Shown piece after piece: positions 8,097-15,897 of a DNA stretch of 52,922 nucleotides. The notes below the pieces were generated by a model, which was not told where the DNA came from, did no database searches, and was given only the letters and a program-made list of their open reading frames with translations. The translations under genes were made by a program, and so were the position numbers. Position 1 is the first letter of the stretch. The number at the start of each line of letters is the position of its first letter. The stretch is taken from NCBI GenBank assembly GCA_030750665.1, contig JASMHR010000003.1, positions 1-52,922 of the forward strand, read 5' to 3'. This DNA comes from Candidatus Poseidoniaceae archaeon. Lineage in GTDB: Archaea; Thermoplasmatota; Poseidoniia; Poseidoniales; Poseidoniaceae.

Positions 8097-8288
8097 TTGC
8101 CAGAGCGAAGAATCTGTAGTTTCAGTGGTGAGGAGATTGAACCGGGTACCGGTTTGATGTTTATCAAGAAAGATGGAACTGTTATGTGGTTCAAGAACAG
8201 CAAGGCTCGAAAGAACGCTCTGAAATTGAAGCGCAATCCACGCAGGGTCAAGTGGACACGCCATTTCGTTCGTGGCGGAATCCAGTGA
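8097..8288 (+). CDS. rpl24e: Ribosomal protein L24e, variant without zinc-binding cysteines
   Basis: 63 residues with the typical EIEPGTGLMFIKKDGTVMWF core and NALKLKRNPRRVKWT C-terminus. The usual zinc ribbon (CxxC early, then two cysteines around SSKCxKN) is nearly gone: the N-terminal pair reads CSFS and the second pair reads NSKARKN. Only one cysteine remains. The start is TTG 8097, 4 bp after S28e; GTGAGGTGA at the end of S28e can act as its Shine-Dalgarno site. Identification is firm. Zinc-free forms of zinc-ribbon ribosomal proteins are known in other families and may reflect zinc saving. Confidence 0.93.
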   Translation: MPERRICSFSGEEIEPGTGLMFIKKDGTVMWFKNSKARKNALKLKRNPRRVKWTRHFVRGGIQ

Positions 8289-8368
8289 ATCTGTTTAATC
8301 AATAGATAGATTTCTTCGATTACTGGTGTCCGTCGACTTCATGAAGGGCTTTCCGGTCGCCGGCTTTG

Positions 8369-8827
8369 GTGAGTGCCGTGGAGACAACGTATGTGATGGT
8401 GAAACCTGATGGTGTGCAAAGGGGTTTGGTCGGTGAGATAATCGGTCGTTTTGAACGCAAAGGCTTGAAGTTGGTTGGATTGAAGAGTATGGTGCCAAGC
8501 GAAGATCTCGCTCGTGCTCATTATGATGTTCACAAGGAGAGGCCTTTCTTTTCAGGATTGATTAAATTCATCACAAGTGGACCAGTGGTCTGTATGGCTT
8601 GGCATGGCGTGGAAGCGATCAAGGTTGCACGTACATTGATTGGAGCAACAAATGGTCGCGATGCCTCCCCTGGTACCATTAGAGGGGATTTTGGTATGGA
8701 CATGGGTTACAATATGATTCATGGTAGTGATGCTCCAGAAACTGCTGAATTTGAATTGGGACTATGGTTCCCTGAAGGAACCATGGAATGGTCATTGGAC
8801 CATGTGAAGTGGGTCTATGAATCATGA
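8369..8827 (+). CDS. ndk: Nucleoside diphosphate kinase
   Basis: Transfers the gamma phosphate of ATP to other NDPs. [23 protein letters not shown] is the canonical N-terminus and [15 protein letters not shown] carries the phospho-accepting histidine (HGSD). About 152 residues. No ATG is available; in-frame TTG 8366, GTG 8369 and GTG 8378 are candidates, and I chose GTG 8369. It sits between L24e and IF-2, the usual archaeal order. Confidence 0.96.
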   Translation: MSAVETTYVMVKPDGVQRGLVGEIIGRFERKGLKLVGLKSMVPSEDLARAHYDVHKERPFFSGLIKFITSGPVVCMAWHGVEAIKVARTLIGATNGRDASPGTIRGDFGMDMGYNMIHGSDAPETAEFELGLWFPEGTMEWSLDHVKWVYES

Positions 8828-8850
8828 ATCATCCCCTAGGAGGGATATGA

Positions 8851-10689
8851 ATGTCCGAAGAATTGAGCGATGGAGAGGGCGAGGAAATCGTCGCTGAAGA
8901 ACCTGTTCTCGGAGAGAATCGTCAACCAATCGTCAGTGTCCTCGGCCATGTTGATCATGGCAAAACCAGCATACTCGATCATATCCGCTCATTGGGAATT
9001 AATCGTCAAGCCAGTGTAATGGCTCGAGAGGCTGGGGGAATAACTCAGCATATCGGGGCAACTGAAGTTCCAGCACAACTGCTGAATGAGGCTTGTTCGA
9101 CAATGATGGGTGGAAAGGAGTTCAAGTCTCCTGGCTTGTTGTTCATCGACACACCTGGTCATCACTCTTTCACCACATTACGTACCAGAGGAGGGGCATT
9201 GGCTGACATTGCTATCCTAGTGGTTGATTTGATGGAAGGAACCCAGCCCCAGACAATAGAATCAATCAAGATATTGAGGGAAAAGAAGACGCCATTTGTG
9301 ATTGCTGCCAATAAAATTGACAGACTCCATGGTTGGCAGTCTGAAGCGGGACGTAGTTTCGTTGATTCGTTGAAGGAACAGCGTAGTGATGTCAAGGAAT
9401 ATCTTGATGAGCGTTGGTGGAAACTGGTTGGCCAGTTTTCAGAGCATGGTTTCAACATTGAGCGATATGATCGAATCAAAGATTTCACCAAGGATATCGC
9501 AGTCGTTCCTTGTTCCGCCAAAGAAGGAGAAGGTCTTCAGGACTTGTTGGCGGTAACCATTGGCCTCGCAGAACGTTTTCTCGATGAACGTCTACGTGAT
9601 ACATTGGGACCTGCTGAGGGGACAGTCTTGGAAATGAAGGACGAGCGCGGACTTGGTAAGACCATAGATGTCATACTGTATCGTGGTGAATTGAACAAGG
9701 GAGATAGAATCACTCTAATTTCTCAGGATGGGCCTTTTCAAACCCATATCAAAGGAATGTTTCGGCCTCGCGGCATGTCAGAGATGAGAGATGCGGGAGA
9801 TAGATGGGACCATGTCGATCACATCAAGGCTGCAGCGGGGATAAAGATCAGTGGTCCGGATCTTGAGAATGTACTGGCTGGGACATCCTTGAGGTTGAGC
9901 AACAGCGCTGAAGAACTCGAGAATGCTGAGATATTAGGCTGGGAGGAAGCAAAAGTCTCCTTTGAGATAGATGAAGAAGGCGTGGTACTCAAGGCCGACA
10001 CTCTCGGTGGCCTCGAGGCATTGGCATGGGAGTTGAAGAAACTGGAGATTCCCATTAGGTCGGCCACCATCGGGCAGGTCAACAAGAGAGACCTGATGAC
10101 TGCAGAGAATGCATCCAACCCCCTTCATAGGGCCATTCTGGCATTTTCCACTACCGCCTTGACTGAGGTTGGAGAGAAGTTGCAATCGGATGATTCCACT
10201 GTAGAGTATATCGATGCTGATGTCATCTATCATATCATTGAAAGATTCGAGGAATGGAATGAAGAAACCAAGAGAAAGATAGAGGAAGCCAGTAGAGAGG
10301 CTTTGGTCTATCCCGGAAAACTTCTGATATTGACGGATCATATCTTTCGCAGAAGCAATCCAGCAGTGGTTGGTGTACGGGTACTTGGAGGAAGAGTACA
10401 TCAAGGCCAGAGATTGATGAAACCGGATGGCACGAATATTGGGATGGTAAAATCTCTGAGGTCCGGCGAAGACACTCTCAAAGAAGCCCATCAAGGAGAT
10501 GAGGTAGCAGTTGCCATCAAGGGAGCAGTCGTTGGTCGAGGTATAGATGAAGAGGACATTCTATTGGTGGATATTCCTGAAAGTCACGCTAAACGTCTAC
10601 GTAAACTCGAATTGACGGCGATGGAGGAGGAGATCTTTGAAGAACTGATTTCACTACATCGAAAAGATAACCATTTTTGGGGAAGATGA
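8851..10689 (+). CDS. infB: Translation initiation factor IF-2 / aIF5B
   Basis: 612 residues. GTPase motifs: G1 GHVDHGKTS, G2 region GGITQHIGATEV, G3 DTPGHHSF, G4 NKID, G5 around PCSAKEGEG. Domain II (residues ~250-330), domain III with LKADTLGGLEALAWEL, and domain IV near the C-terminus (NPAVVGVRVLGG) follow in order. It catalyses late steps of initiation, subunit joining with initiator tRNA. It lacks the long N-terminal extension of eukaryotic eIF5B. GGAGGGATATGA precedes ATG 8851. A T6 run at 10693-10698 just after the stop is a plausible archaeal terminator. Confidence 0.97.
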   Translation: MSEELSDGEGEEIVAEEPVLGENRQPIVSVLGHVDHGKTSILDHIRSLGINRQASVMAREAGGITQHIGATEVPAQLLNEACSTMMGGKEFKSPGLLFIDTPGHHSFTTLRTRGGALADIAILVVDLMEGTQPQTIESIKILREKKTPFVIAANKIDRLHGWQSEAGRSFVDSLKEQRSDVKEYLDERWWKLVGQFSEHGFNIERYDRIKDFTKDIAVVPCSAKEGEGLQDLLAVTIGLAERFLDERLRDTLGPAEGTVLEMKDERGLGKTIDVILYRGELNKGDRITLISQDGPFQTHIKGMFRPRGMSEMRDAGDRWDHVDHIKAAAGIKISGPDLENVLAGTSLRLSNSAEELENAEILGWEEAKVSFEIDEEGVVLKADTLGGLEALAWELKKLEIPIRSATIGQVNKRDLMTAENASNPLHRAILAFSTTALTEVGEKLQSDDSTVEYIDADVIYHIIERFEEWNEETKRKIEEASREALVYPGKLLILTDHIFRRSNPAVVGVRVLGGRVHQGQRLMKPDGTNIGMVKSLRSGEDTLKEAHQGDEVAVAIKGAVVGRGIDEEDILLVDIPESHAKRLRKLELTAMEEEIFEELISLHRKDNHFWGR

Positions 10690-10692
10690 GTA

Positions 10693-10698
10693 TTTTTT
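10693..10698 (+). terminator. T6 tract after infB
   Basis: Six T on the coding strand three bases after the infB stop codon. Archaeal RNA polymerase ends transcription at such oligo-T tracts, often without a hairpin. Confidence 0.45.
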
Positions 10699-10773
10699 GC
10701 CGCTCAGTGGCCTTTTGGTGGCGTAGAACGCTCTGAAGTGCGTATACCCAATATTGAAGTACGATTCCGACGG

Positions 10774-10797
10774 GTGGGGGTATGTCCCACAGGAGGT
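10774..10797 (+). promoter_or_regulatory. Small hairpin abutting the Shine-Dalgarno site of the MoxR gene
   Basis: GTGGG (10774-10778) pairs with CCCAC (10786-10790) around a 7-nt loop, directly followed by AGGAGGT (10791-10797) and ATG 10805. The strong ribosome site decides the start. The hairpin may influence access to it; that is inference. Confidence 0.4.
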
Positions 10798-10804
10798 GTA
10801 CACC

Positions 10805-11815
10805 ATGGCCCAAGCATATCAAGCAGGAGGAGTTGGAGGAGGAGATAATCGAACCAAGGACCTGATAGCAACTGTAAGCGCTATCGCAAACAGTCTGATG
10901 AATGAGGTTGGAAAGGTCATTATCGGTAAGCAGGAGAACCTGCGTCGAGTGACTGTTGGAATCCTCTCAAACGGAAATATGTTGCTTGAGGATTTCCCTG
11001 GATTGGGAAAAACAATGCTCTCAAACACCTTCGCTAAGGCCTTGGGTTGTAAGTTCAAGCGTGTTCAATTCACACCTGACCTGTTGCCAAGCGATATCAT
11101 GGGGACCTATATGTATGACCAGAAGTCTGGGGAATTCAAATTGCGTGCTGGACCACTGTTCTGTAATATCCTGCTTGCTGACGAGATAAATCGCGCCCCA
11201 CCTAAGACCCAGGCAGCATTGCTTGAGGCTATGGAAGAGAAGCAGGTCACCATCGAGGGAATCACTCACAAGTTGCCCGCTCCTTTCGTGGTGTTGGCTA
11301 CCCAGAACCCAATTGAGCAAGAAGGAACATATCCGTTACCAGAAGCGCAGATGGACCGATTCCTCATCAAGATGAGCATGGGTTATCCTGACCGTTCAGA
11401 AGAGAAGGCGATTCTAGCCCGAAGGAAACTTCGTGGTAAGGATCAGCACGACGTTTTGCAGATAACCTCGCCAAAGAAGGTGGTGGCCATGCAGAAGGCT
11501 CTGGAGACCGTTCACGTCGACCCTGCGATTCTTTCCTATGTGGTCGAAATTGTTCAGAGAAGTCGTGAAGACCACCGAATCATCAATGGTTGCAGCCCTC
11601 GTGCCAGCCAATCCTTGTTCAAATCCAGTCGTGCTGCAGCAGCAATAGACGGCAGGGATTATGTCATTCCAGATGACATCAAGAGTATCGCACTACAGAT
11701 TTGCAGCCACAGGATTGTCATGAAGCCTGAGGCCAAGATTCGTGGAATCACAGGAATGCACATCATGAGAAAGATTCTCTCCGAGGTTCCGGTACCAGTC
11801 ATTCAGCCTGCTTGA
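10805..11815 (+). CDS. MoxR-family AAA+ ATPase
   Basis: 336 residues from the ATG behind AGGAGGTG. Walker A is LLEDFPGLGKTML, Walker B ILLADEINRAPPKTQAALLEAMEE, sensor 1 VLATQNPIEQEGTYPLPEAQMDRF, all diagnostic of the MoxR branch. MoxR proteins act as chaperones for metal insertion or complex activation, usually with a DUF58 and VWA-domain partner encoded next door. None is present here: the next gene, 70 bp on, encodes ParA. The C-terminal lid (PRASQSLFKSSRAAAAIDGRDYVIPDDI) is intact. Soluble cytoplasmic protein; client unknown. Confidence 0.93.
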   Translation: MAQAYQAGGVGGGDNRTKDLIATVSAIANSLMNEVGKVIIGKQENLRRVTVGILSNGNMLLEDFPGLGKTMLSNTFAKALGCKFKRVQFTPDLLPSDIMGTYMYDQKSGEFKLRAGPLFCNILLADEINRAPPKTQAALLEAMEEKQVTIEGITHKLPAPFVVLATQNPIEQEGTYPLPEAQMDRFLIKMSMGYPDRSEEKAILARRKLRGKDQHDVLQITSPKKVVAMQKALETVHVDPAILSYVVEIVQRSREDHRIINGCSPRASQSLFKSSRAAAAIDGRDYVIPDDIKSIALQICSHRIVMKPEAKIRGITGMHIMRKILSEVPVPVIQPA

Positions 11816-11885
11816 GCCCTGTAGAGTATCTAGAGACCCATCGCTTGAAAGGTGAAGGCTTCAGTTGCGGTAGGAGGAGTGTCGA

Positions 11886-12839
11886 GTGGACCCATATACC
11901 ATGGTCATCACTGTAGCCAACCAGAAAGGTGGCTGTGCCAAGACTACTACTGCGGTAAATCTAGCCGCAGCACTGGCGAAGGGAGAAAAAGACCGCAAGC
12001 GCTGGATAATTCCACCTTCCAAGGTTTTGTTGATAGATCTCGACCCACAGGGTAACTGTTCGACCAGTTTTGGTGTAGAAAAGAGGCAACTCAAGAAGAC
12101 CGTGCATGATTTGTTGATGAATGAGAGTGGTGAGGATCTGCCAATAATGGATGAATTCCTACTCTCACCGGAACAATTGACTGAATCGATGCAGCGCACT
12201 TGGAAGACTGAATATCCAAACAAGAACCTTCCAAAGGGTTTGGTGGTGGAGAATCTCTGGCTACTCCCTTCTTCAATACATCTTTCTGGGGCTGAGATTG
12301 AATTGTCACACCGATTAGGACGAGAGACCAGGCTGCGTGAAGCCCTGTCTTCTATCGAGCATGAATTTGATTACATCATCATCGATACACCTCCAAGCCT
12401 TGGTTTATTGACAATTAATGCAATGGCAGTATCTAGATGGGTCCTGATTCCGGTACAAGCTGAGTTCTATGCTCTTGAGGGGATGAGTCTACTGATGAAT
12501 TCGGTGAAACTTGTTCAGCGCAGAATCAATCCGCATCTGAAATTGATGGGAATCGTCATGACCATGGTCATGCCCAAGTCAAAACTCTCCAACACTGTGT
12601 GTAACGAGGTCAAGGAACACTTCCCTAAGCATGTATATTCTACTGTAATACAACGACTGGTCAAGATCGCCGAAGCCCCTTCGGAAGGAGCGCCTACTGT
12701 GTTGCTTCACAAGCGTAGCAATGACAGCAAGGGGCGTGGCAGTCTGCAATACTGGACCTTCGCCAAGGAATTCCACCAGCGGGTTGAAGGTAAGCGTAAG
12801 AATCTTGGATTCAAGAAAACAAATAGGCTGAATGCTTGA
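11886..12839 (+). CDS. parA: ParA/Soj-family ATPase
   Basis: 317 residues. The deviant Walker A is VANQKGGCAKTTTAVNLAAAL with the signature lysine; the second motif LLIDLDPQGN, Walker B IIIDTPPSLGLLTINAM and a late VMPKSKLSNTVCNEVKEHFP follow. This is the chromosome/plasmid segregation branch, not MinD, since no C-terminal amphipathic membrane helix is seen. The start is GTG 11886 with TAGGAGGAG 6 nt upstream; ATG 11901 is an alternative. A 17-residue insertion after the P-loop helix (EKDRKRWIIPPSK) is unusual in length. The following small genes may encode its DNA-binding partner. Confidence 0.93.
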   Translation: MDPYTMVITVANQKGGCAKTTTAVNLAAALAKGEKDRKRWIIPPSKVLLIDLDPQGNCSTSFGVEKRQLKKTVHDLLMNESGEDLPIMDEFLLSPEQLTESMQRTWKTEYPNKNLPKGLVVENLWLLPSSIHLSGAEIELSHRLGRETRLREALSSIEHEFDYIIIDTPPSLGLLTINAMAVSRWVLIPVQAEFYALEGMSLLMNSVKLVQRRINPHLKLMGIVMTMVMPKSKLSNTVCNEVKEHFPKHVYSTVIQRLVKIAEAPSEGAPTVLLHKRSNDSKGRGSLQYWTFAKEFHQRVEGKRKNLGFKKTNRLNA

Positions 12840-12840
12840 A

Positions 12841-12863
12841 TCCGCTATTTATTGTTTAGCGGA
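12841..12863. promoter_or_regulatory. Perfect inverted repeat TCCGCTA-N9-TAGCGGA between parA and the RHH-like gene
   Basis: Seven-base arms at 12841-12847 and 12857-12863 with a 9-nt AT-rich spacer, starting one base after the parA stop. No T tract follows, so it is not an evident terminator. It could be an operator or centromere-like site for the small DNA-binding protein encoded next. Confidence 0.55.
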
Positions 12864-12936
12864 ATCTTAGACCCTAATTGATTCAATTCTGCATCGAAGT
12901 TAAGTATAGAACTTCAGACACCGAGACGGGAAAGAT

Positions 12937-13179
12937 ATGACTGCATCAGGGATGACATCTGTCAGTGTTAGTTTTGAGACTAGAAGACAACTTAATTCAA
13001 TGAAGGCGATGGATGATTATCGCAGCATTGATGATCTGTTGGCAGCACTTGTCAAACAATACAAGGTTCTGAGAATGAAAGGGGTGGTGGATAATCTTCG
13101 AAAGCGCCTTTCTGAACTTGAGGATATGGATGCTGAAGCACTCGTTCGTCGTTTGGCCATGTCGCCATTTCCAGTTTGA
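12937..13179 (+). CDS. Small ribbon-helix-helix-like protein, possible ParA partner
   Basis: 80 residues. TSVSVSFETRRQLNSMKAMDD then RSIDDLLAALVKQYKVL reads as a short beta strand with alternating residues, a helix and a second helix, as in ribbon-helix-helix DNA-binding proteins (VRISEET..RL..LK pattern). The C-terminal half (VVDNLRKRLSELEDMDAEALVRRL) is a charged amphipathic helix, possibly for oligomerisation or ParA contact. It lies 97 bp after parA, with a TATA-like AAGTATAG around 12905, and 9 bp before the next gene. In several plasmids the ParA partner is an RHH protein (ParG, omega). The fold is inferred from pattern alone; an antitoxin is the main alternative, but no toxin-like neighbour is recognised. 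Confidence 0.55.
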   Translation: MTASGMTSVSVSFETRRQLNSMKAMDDYRSIDDLLAALVKQYKVLRMKGVVDNLRKRLSELEDMDAEALVRRLAMSPFPV

Positions 13180-13188
13180 GGTGATACC

Positions 13189-13458
13189 ATGAGTTCTGCT
13201 AGACCTCAGAAACCTGCAACCTATGAGTTCGAAGCAGAGCATTTGATTCGAGCATTGTTTGATGCTGATTCAGATGAGGCAGTCATCTTGGAACTCGCAG
13301 CGATGAACAAGGTGGAGTTGCACGCCAGTGGAACTGTCTGGAACACTTTCCTATGGTTGATGATGACTACCATGAAAGATGCAGAAGGGAGCACTTTGTA
13401 CAGTGGTGCTGAACTCGGGAAGATGAAGAAAGAGCTTCCAATCAAGTTCCATCATTGA
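13189..13458 (+). CDS. Small protein of unknown function downstream of parA-rhh
   Basis: 89 residues, no cysteine and no membrane helix. Predicted largely helical: FEAEHLIRALFDADSDEAVILELAAM then VWNTFLWLMMTTMKD, ending ELGKMKKELPIKFHH. I recognise no family. The ATG follows GAGGTGATACC 9 bp after the RHH-like gene, so the two are surely one transcript. It ends one base before the convergent surface-protein gene. It may belong to the same segregation or regulatory unit. Confidence 0.6.
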   Translation: MSSARPQKPATYEFEAEHLIRALFDADSDEAVILELAAMNKVELHASGTVWNTFLWLMMTTMKDAEGSTLYSGAELGKMKKELPIKFHH

Positions 13459-15813
13459 TCATTTGTTTTGGGCCAACCATTCATGCCCATACCATTTCCA
13501 TTGTTCCTCAGACCATCCGGGCGGTAGTCCGCTTGCAGGGACAGGTGGTGCTGCTGCTGGTTGTGCTGGGGCAGGTGAAGCTGCTGCTGGTGTCGACGAA
13601 GGTGCGGGCTCAGATGTGGAGACTCCTGCCAGTTCCTCCATTGAGAGTTCCTCTCCATAGTTCGAACCACCTAACTGCATTGGTTCGACCTCGTCGCCCC
13701 AGCCTTCTTCGTCCACAACTCCACCCATCGCTTCAAAGGCCTCTCCACTCTCTTGAGCTGCGAGTTCAGCCAATGAGGCGTTGGGAGAGAAGGATGAGTC
13801 TCCAAAGGATTTCGAGAAACTACGTTTTCGCCCCATCTTCATCATTCCATTGACTATCAGTAACATTGCCACAAGACCAACGAACAGGATCCCTCCATAC
13901 TTCAATGCAGTATCGATGCGTTCATCCATTTTGCTATCCTTGGTCTCGGTAGTATCTTGTTTTACAGTGTTGGAAGATACCCAGGAGTAGTAGTCCATCG
14001 GAGTATCACCGGCGTTGGTTGTCTGTTCCACATAGGCCTGATATTCAGGGCTGTTCAATCCCTTACAATAGTTGGAACTGTCATCAGGGTTGTTGAGACA
14101 CCAGTCTTCATGGGTCTCGATGGCTGCATTTGTATCATCATAATCGATCTTTTCACCAATTCCATCTTCATCCTGATCTCTGTATTCATTTTCGTCATCC
14201 GGTAGATGATCTAGGTGATCGGCGTATCCATCACCGTCGCTGTCTGGGCAGCCAAACTGTTCGATACGCTCGTAATCAACTATGACTCCACTGTTGGAAT
14301 ATACAGCCCACAATCCATACCTACTATCTCCAAATTGGCTTGAGCAAGCATCACCCCGATATGAATCGGCAGATGAACTGTCACCATATCCATCGCCGTC
14401 GCTATCAGCCCATTGCGTTCTTTCATGTGGGAATGCGTCGGCCGTACCATTTGGACTGGCAGCCCAAGATTCATCTGGGTCCGACCATCCATCTCCATCG
14501 GAATCAAGACATCCATTCCTATCGTATTGTGAACCGCCATTGACGGCAGGGCAATGATCTGGATTGGAACCCAATGGGTTGTCTCCAAGGCCGTCGCTGT
14601 CTCCATCTTCCCATTGTGAGCCATCATCTGGAAAAACATCTCCGTTATCGCCTACGCCATCTCCATCCGAATCGGAACTCTCCAATTCATCATCAGGATA
14701 TAGGTCAGCATTATCCCCTACGCCATCTCCATCTCGATCACTATGTTCAGAAGGGTCATTGGGAAACAGGTCGCCATTGTCTCCAACACCATCATAATCG
14801 CTGTCTTTGGTTTCATTGGCGTCATCCGGAAAGGCATCTTGTGAATCGACCAGGCCATCTCCATCAGAATCAATATCAAACAATCTTACGGTGGTAGATT
14901 GAGACAATGAAGCGATGAGGTACAATTGCCCCTTCTCTCCGCGATAGGCGCCTTTGATCTGTCCTCCAAGGGTATAGTCTTCAACAGAAGTGAAATTGTC
15001 AGAATCAACCGAATGGTATACTCCATTGTCTCCACCAAGATGAATTTCATCATCTGTAGGTAGAATGTATGCGAAACGATTGTTGGGACTGGTTTCAAGC
15101 GTCTCGTAACTCCAATCACTGGTATCATATCTAATCAATTTTCCATTTGCTGAAGAAGTCAGCAATCTGCCGCTTGAATCTACTGCCAAATCAAGGACAC
15201 GATCATTTTGTTCGGTCAGAATAATGGTATCTTCCCCACCCATGTCGTGAATCTTCACCTTCTCATCATTACCGCTGGTGACTATTCTTCCATCAGGTAA
15301 GACCAACACATCTGTCAAACCGATGGCATGTATATCTGTCTCTAAACCAGTGCTGACACCGGATTGATATTCTAGAGCATTTCTTGTTCCAGTTCCCTGT
15401 CCAACCCAAAGGTCTCCATCGATATCCCAAGCAAGGTCAGTGGCTGGGAATGATGTGGTGAAATTCTCAACGATGCTTTGGAGGACCATGTTCACTACTA
15501 TAACTCCCTCATCTGTACCTATGGCTACCAAGGTGTTGGTGCTATCAGGAACTGCGACGTGCGTGGTGGGTAATTCAGTCAATTCGAAAATCAGAGTGTG
15601 CACTCCATTTTCAAAATCAAGTAACTGGAATGTCCCATCGATGGTCAAGAAAACAGCCTTGCTATCGAGGTACTGAACCCATGAAGCGGTCCTTCCCGTT
15701 AGTACATCGACATTCCCAGATTCTTCAAGATCACCTTCAGCAGATGCAGGTATAGGTGCCATCGGCGAGAAGGACACCAGAATCAAACAGACTAGTACCG
15801 CGACACTCCGCAT
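13459..15813 (-). CDS. Surface protein with beta-propeller, calcium-binding TSP3 repeats and one C-terminal membrane helix
   Basis: 784 residues. A signal peptide spans ~1-25 (MRSVAVLVCLILVSFSPMAPIPASA). Residues ~30-310 show repeating WVQYLD, LAWDIDGDLWVG, LAVDSSGRLLTSSANGKL blocks, like WD40/YVTN-type propeller blades. Residues ~314-555 hold thrombospondin type 3-like repeats (DSDGDGVGDNGDVFPDD and relatives) that bind calcium. A membrane helix lies at ~636-659 (GGILFVGLVAMLLIVNG) followed by basic KMGRKR, so the last ~125 residues are cytoplasmic. That tail is Ala/Pro-rich and ends in a short module PPGWSEEQWKWYGHEW. Expected type I topology at the cell surface; partner unknown. Convergent with the small gene at 13189. 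Confidence 0.85.
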   Translation of the reverse strand: MRSVAVLVCLILVSFSPMAPIPASAEGDLEESGNVDVLTGRTASWVQYLDSKAVFLTIDGTFQLLDFENGVHTLIFELTELPTTHVAVPDSTNTLVAIGTDEGVIVVNMVLQSIVENFTTSFPATDLAWDIDGDLWVGQGTGTRNALEYQSGVSTGLETDIHAIGLTDVLVLPDGRIVTSGNDEKVKIHDMGGEDTIILTEQNDRVLDLAVDSSGRLLTSSANGKLIRYDTSDWSYETLETSPNNRFAYILPTDDEIHLGGDNGVYHSVDSDNFTSVEDYTLGGQIKGAYRGEKGQLYLIASLSQSTTVRLFDIDSDGDGLVDSQDAFPDDANETKDSDYDGVGDNGDLFPNDPSEHSDRDGDGVGDNADLYPDDELESSDSDGDGVGDNGDVFPDDGSQWEDGDSDGLGDNPLGSNPDHCPAVNGGSQYDRNGCLDSDGDGWSDPDESWAASPNGTADAFPHERTQWADSDGDGYGDSSSADSYRGDACSSQFGDSRYGLWAVYSNSGVIVDYERIEQFGCPDSDGDGYADHLDHLPDDENEYRDQDEDGIGEKIDYDDTNAAIETHEDWCLNNPDDSSNYCKGLNSPEYQAYVEQTTNAGDTPMDYYSWVSSNTVKQDTTETKDSKMDERIDTALKYGGILFVGLVAMLLIVNGMMKMGRKRSFSKSFGDSSFSPNASLAELAAQESGEAFEAMGGVVDEEGWGDEVEPMQLGGSNYGEELSMEELAGVSTSEPAPSSTPAAASPAPAQPAAAPPVPASGLPPGWSEEQWKWYGHEWLAQNK
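14150..14880 (-). repeat. Thrombospondin type 3-like repeat block
   Basis: About ten Asp/Asn-rich units encode variants of DxDxDGxGDxxDxFPDD. DNA-level similarity between units (CCATCTCCATC and relatives recurring) suggests expansion by duplication. The wider-spaced units in the middle, each with a Cys pair, break the regular period. Confidence 0.8.
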
Positions 15814-15897
15814 GGAACTCGATTGGAGCCCATCCTTTCAAAGCGACGGTTGTTGGTGTAAGTCGAAAATGACCGGATTTAGATAGAAGGGGCGTTT

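Noticed and set aside
14150-14880. Tandem DNA repeat as CRISPR
   Set aside because: Units encode in-frame calcium-binding protein repeats with variable spacing and no unique spacers.
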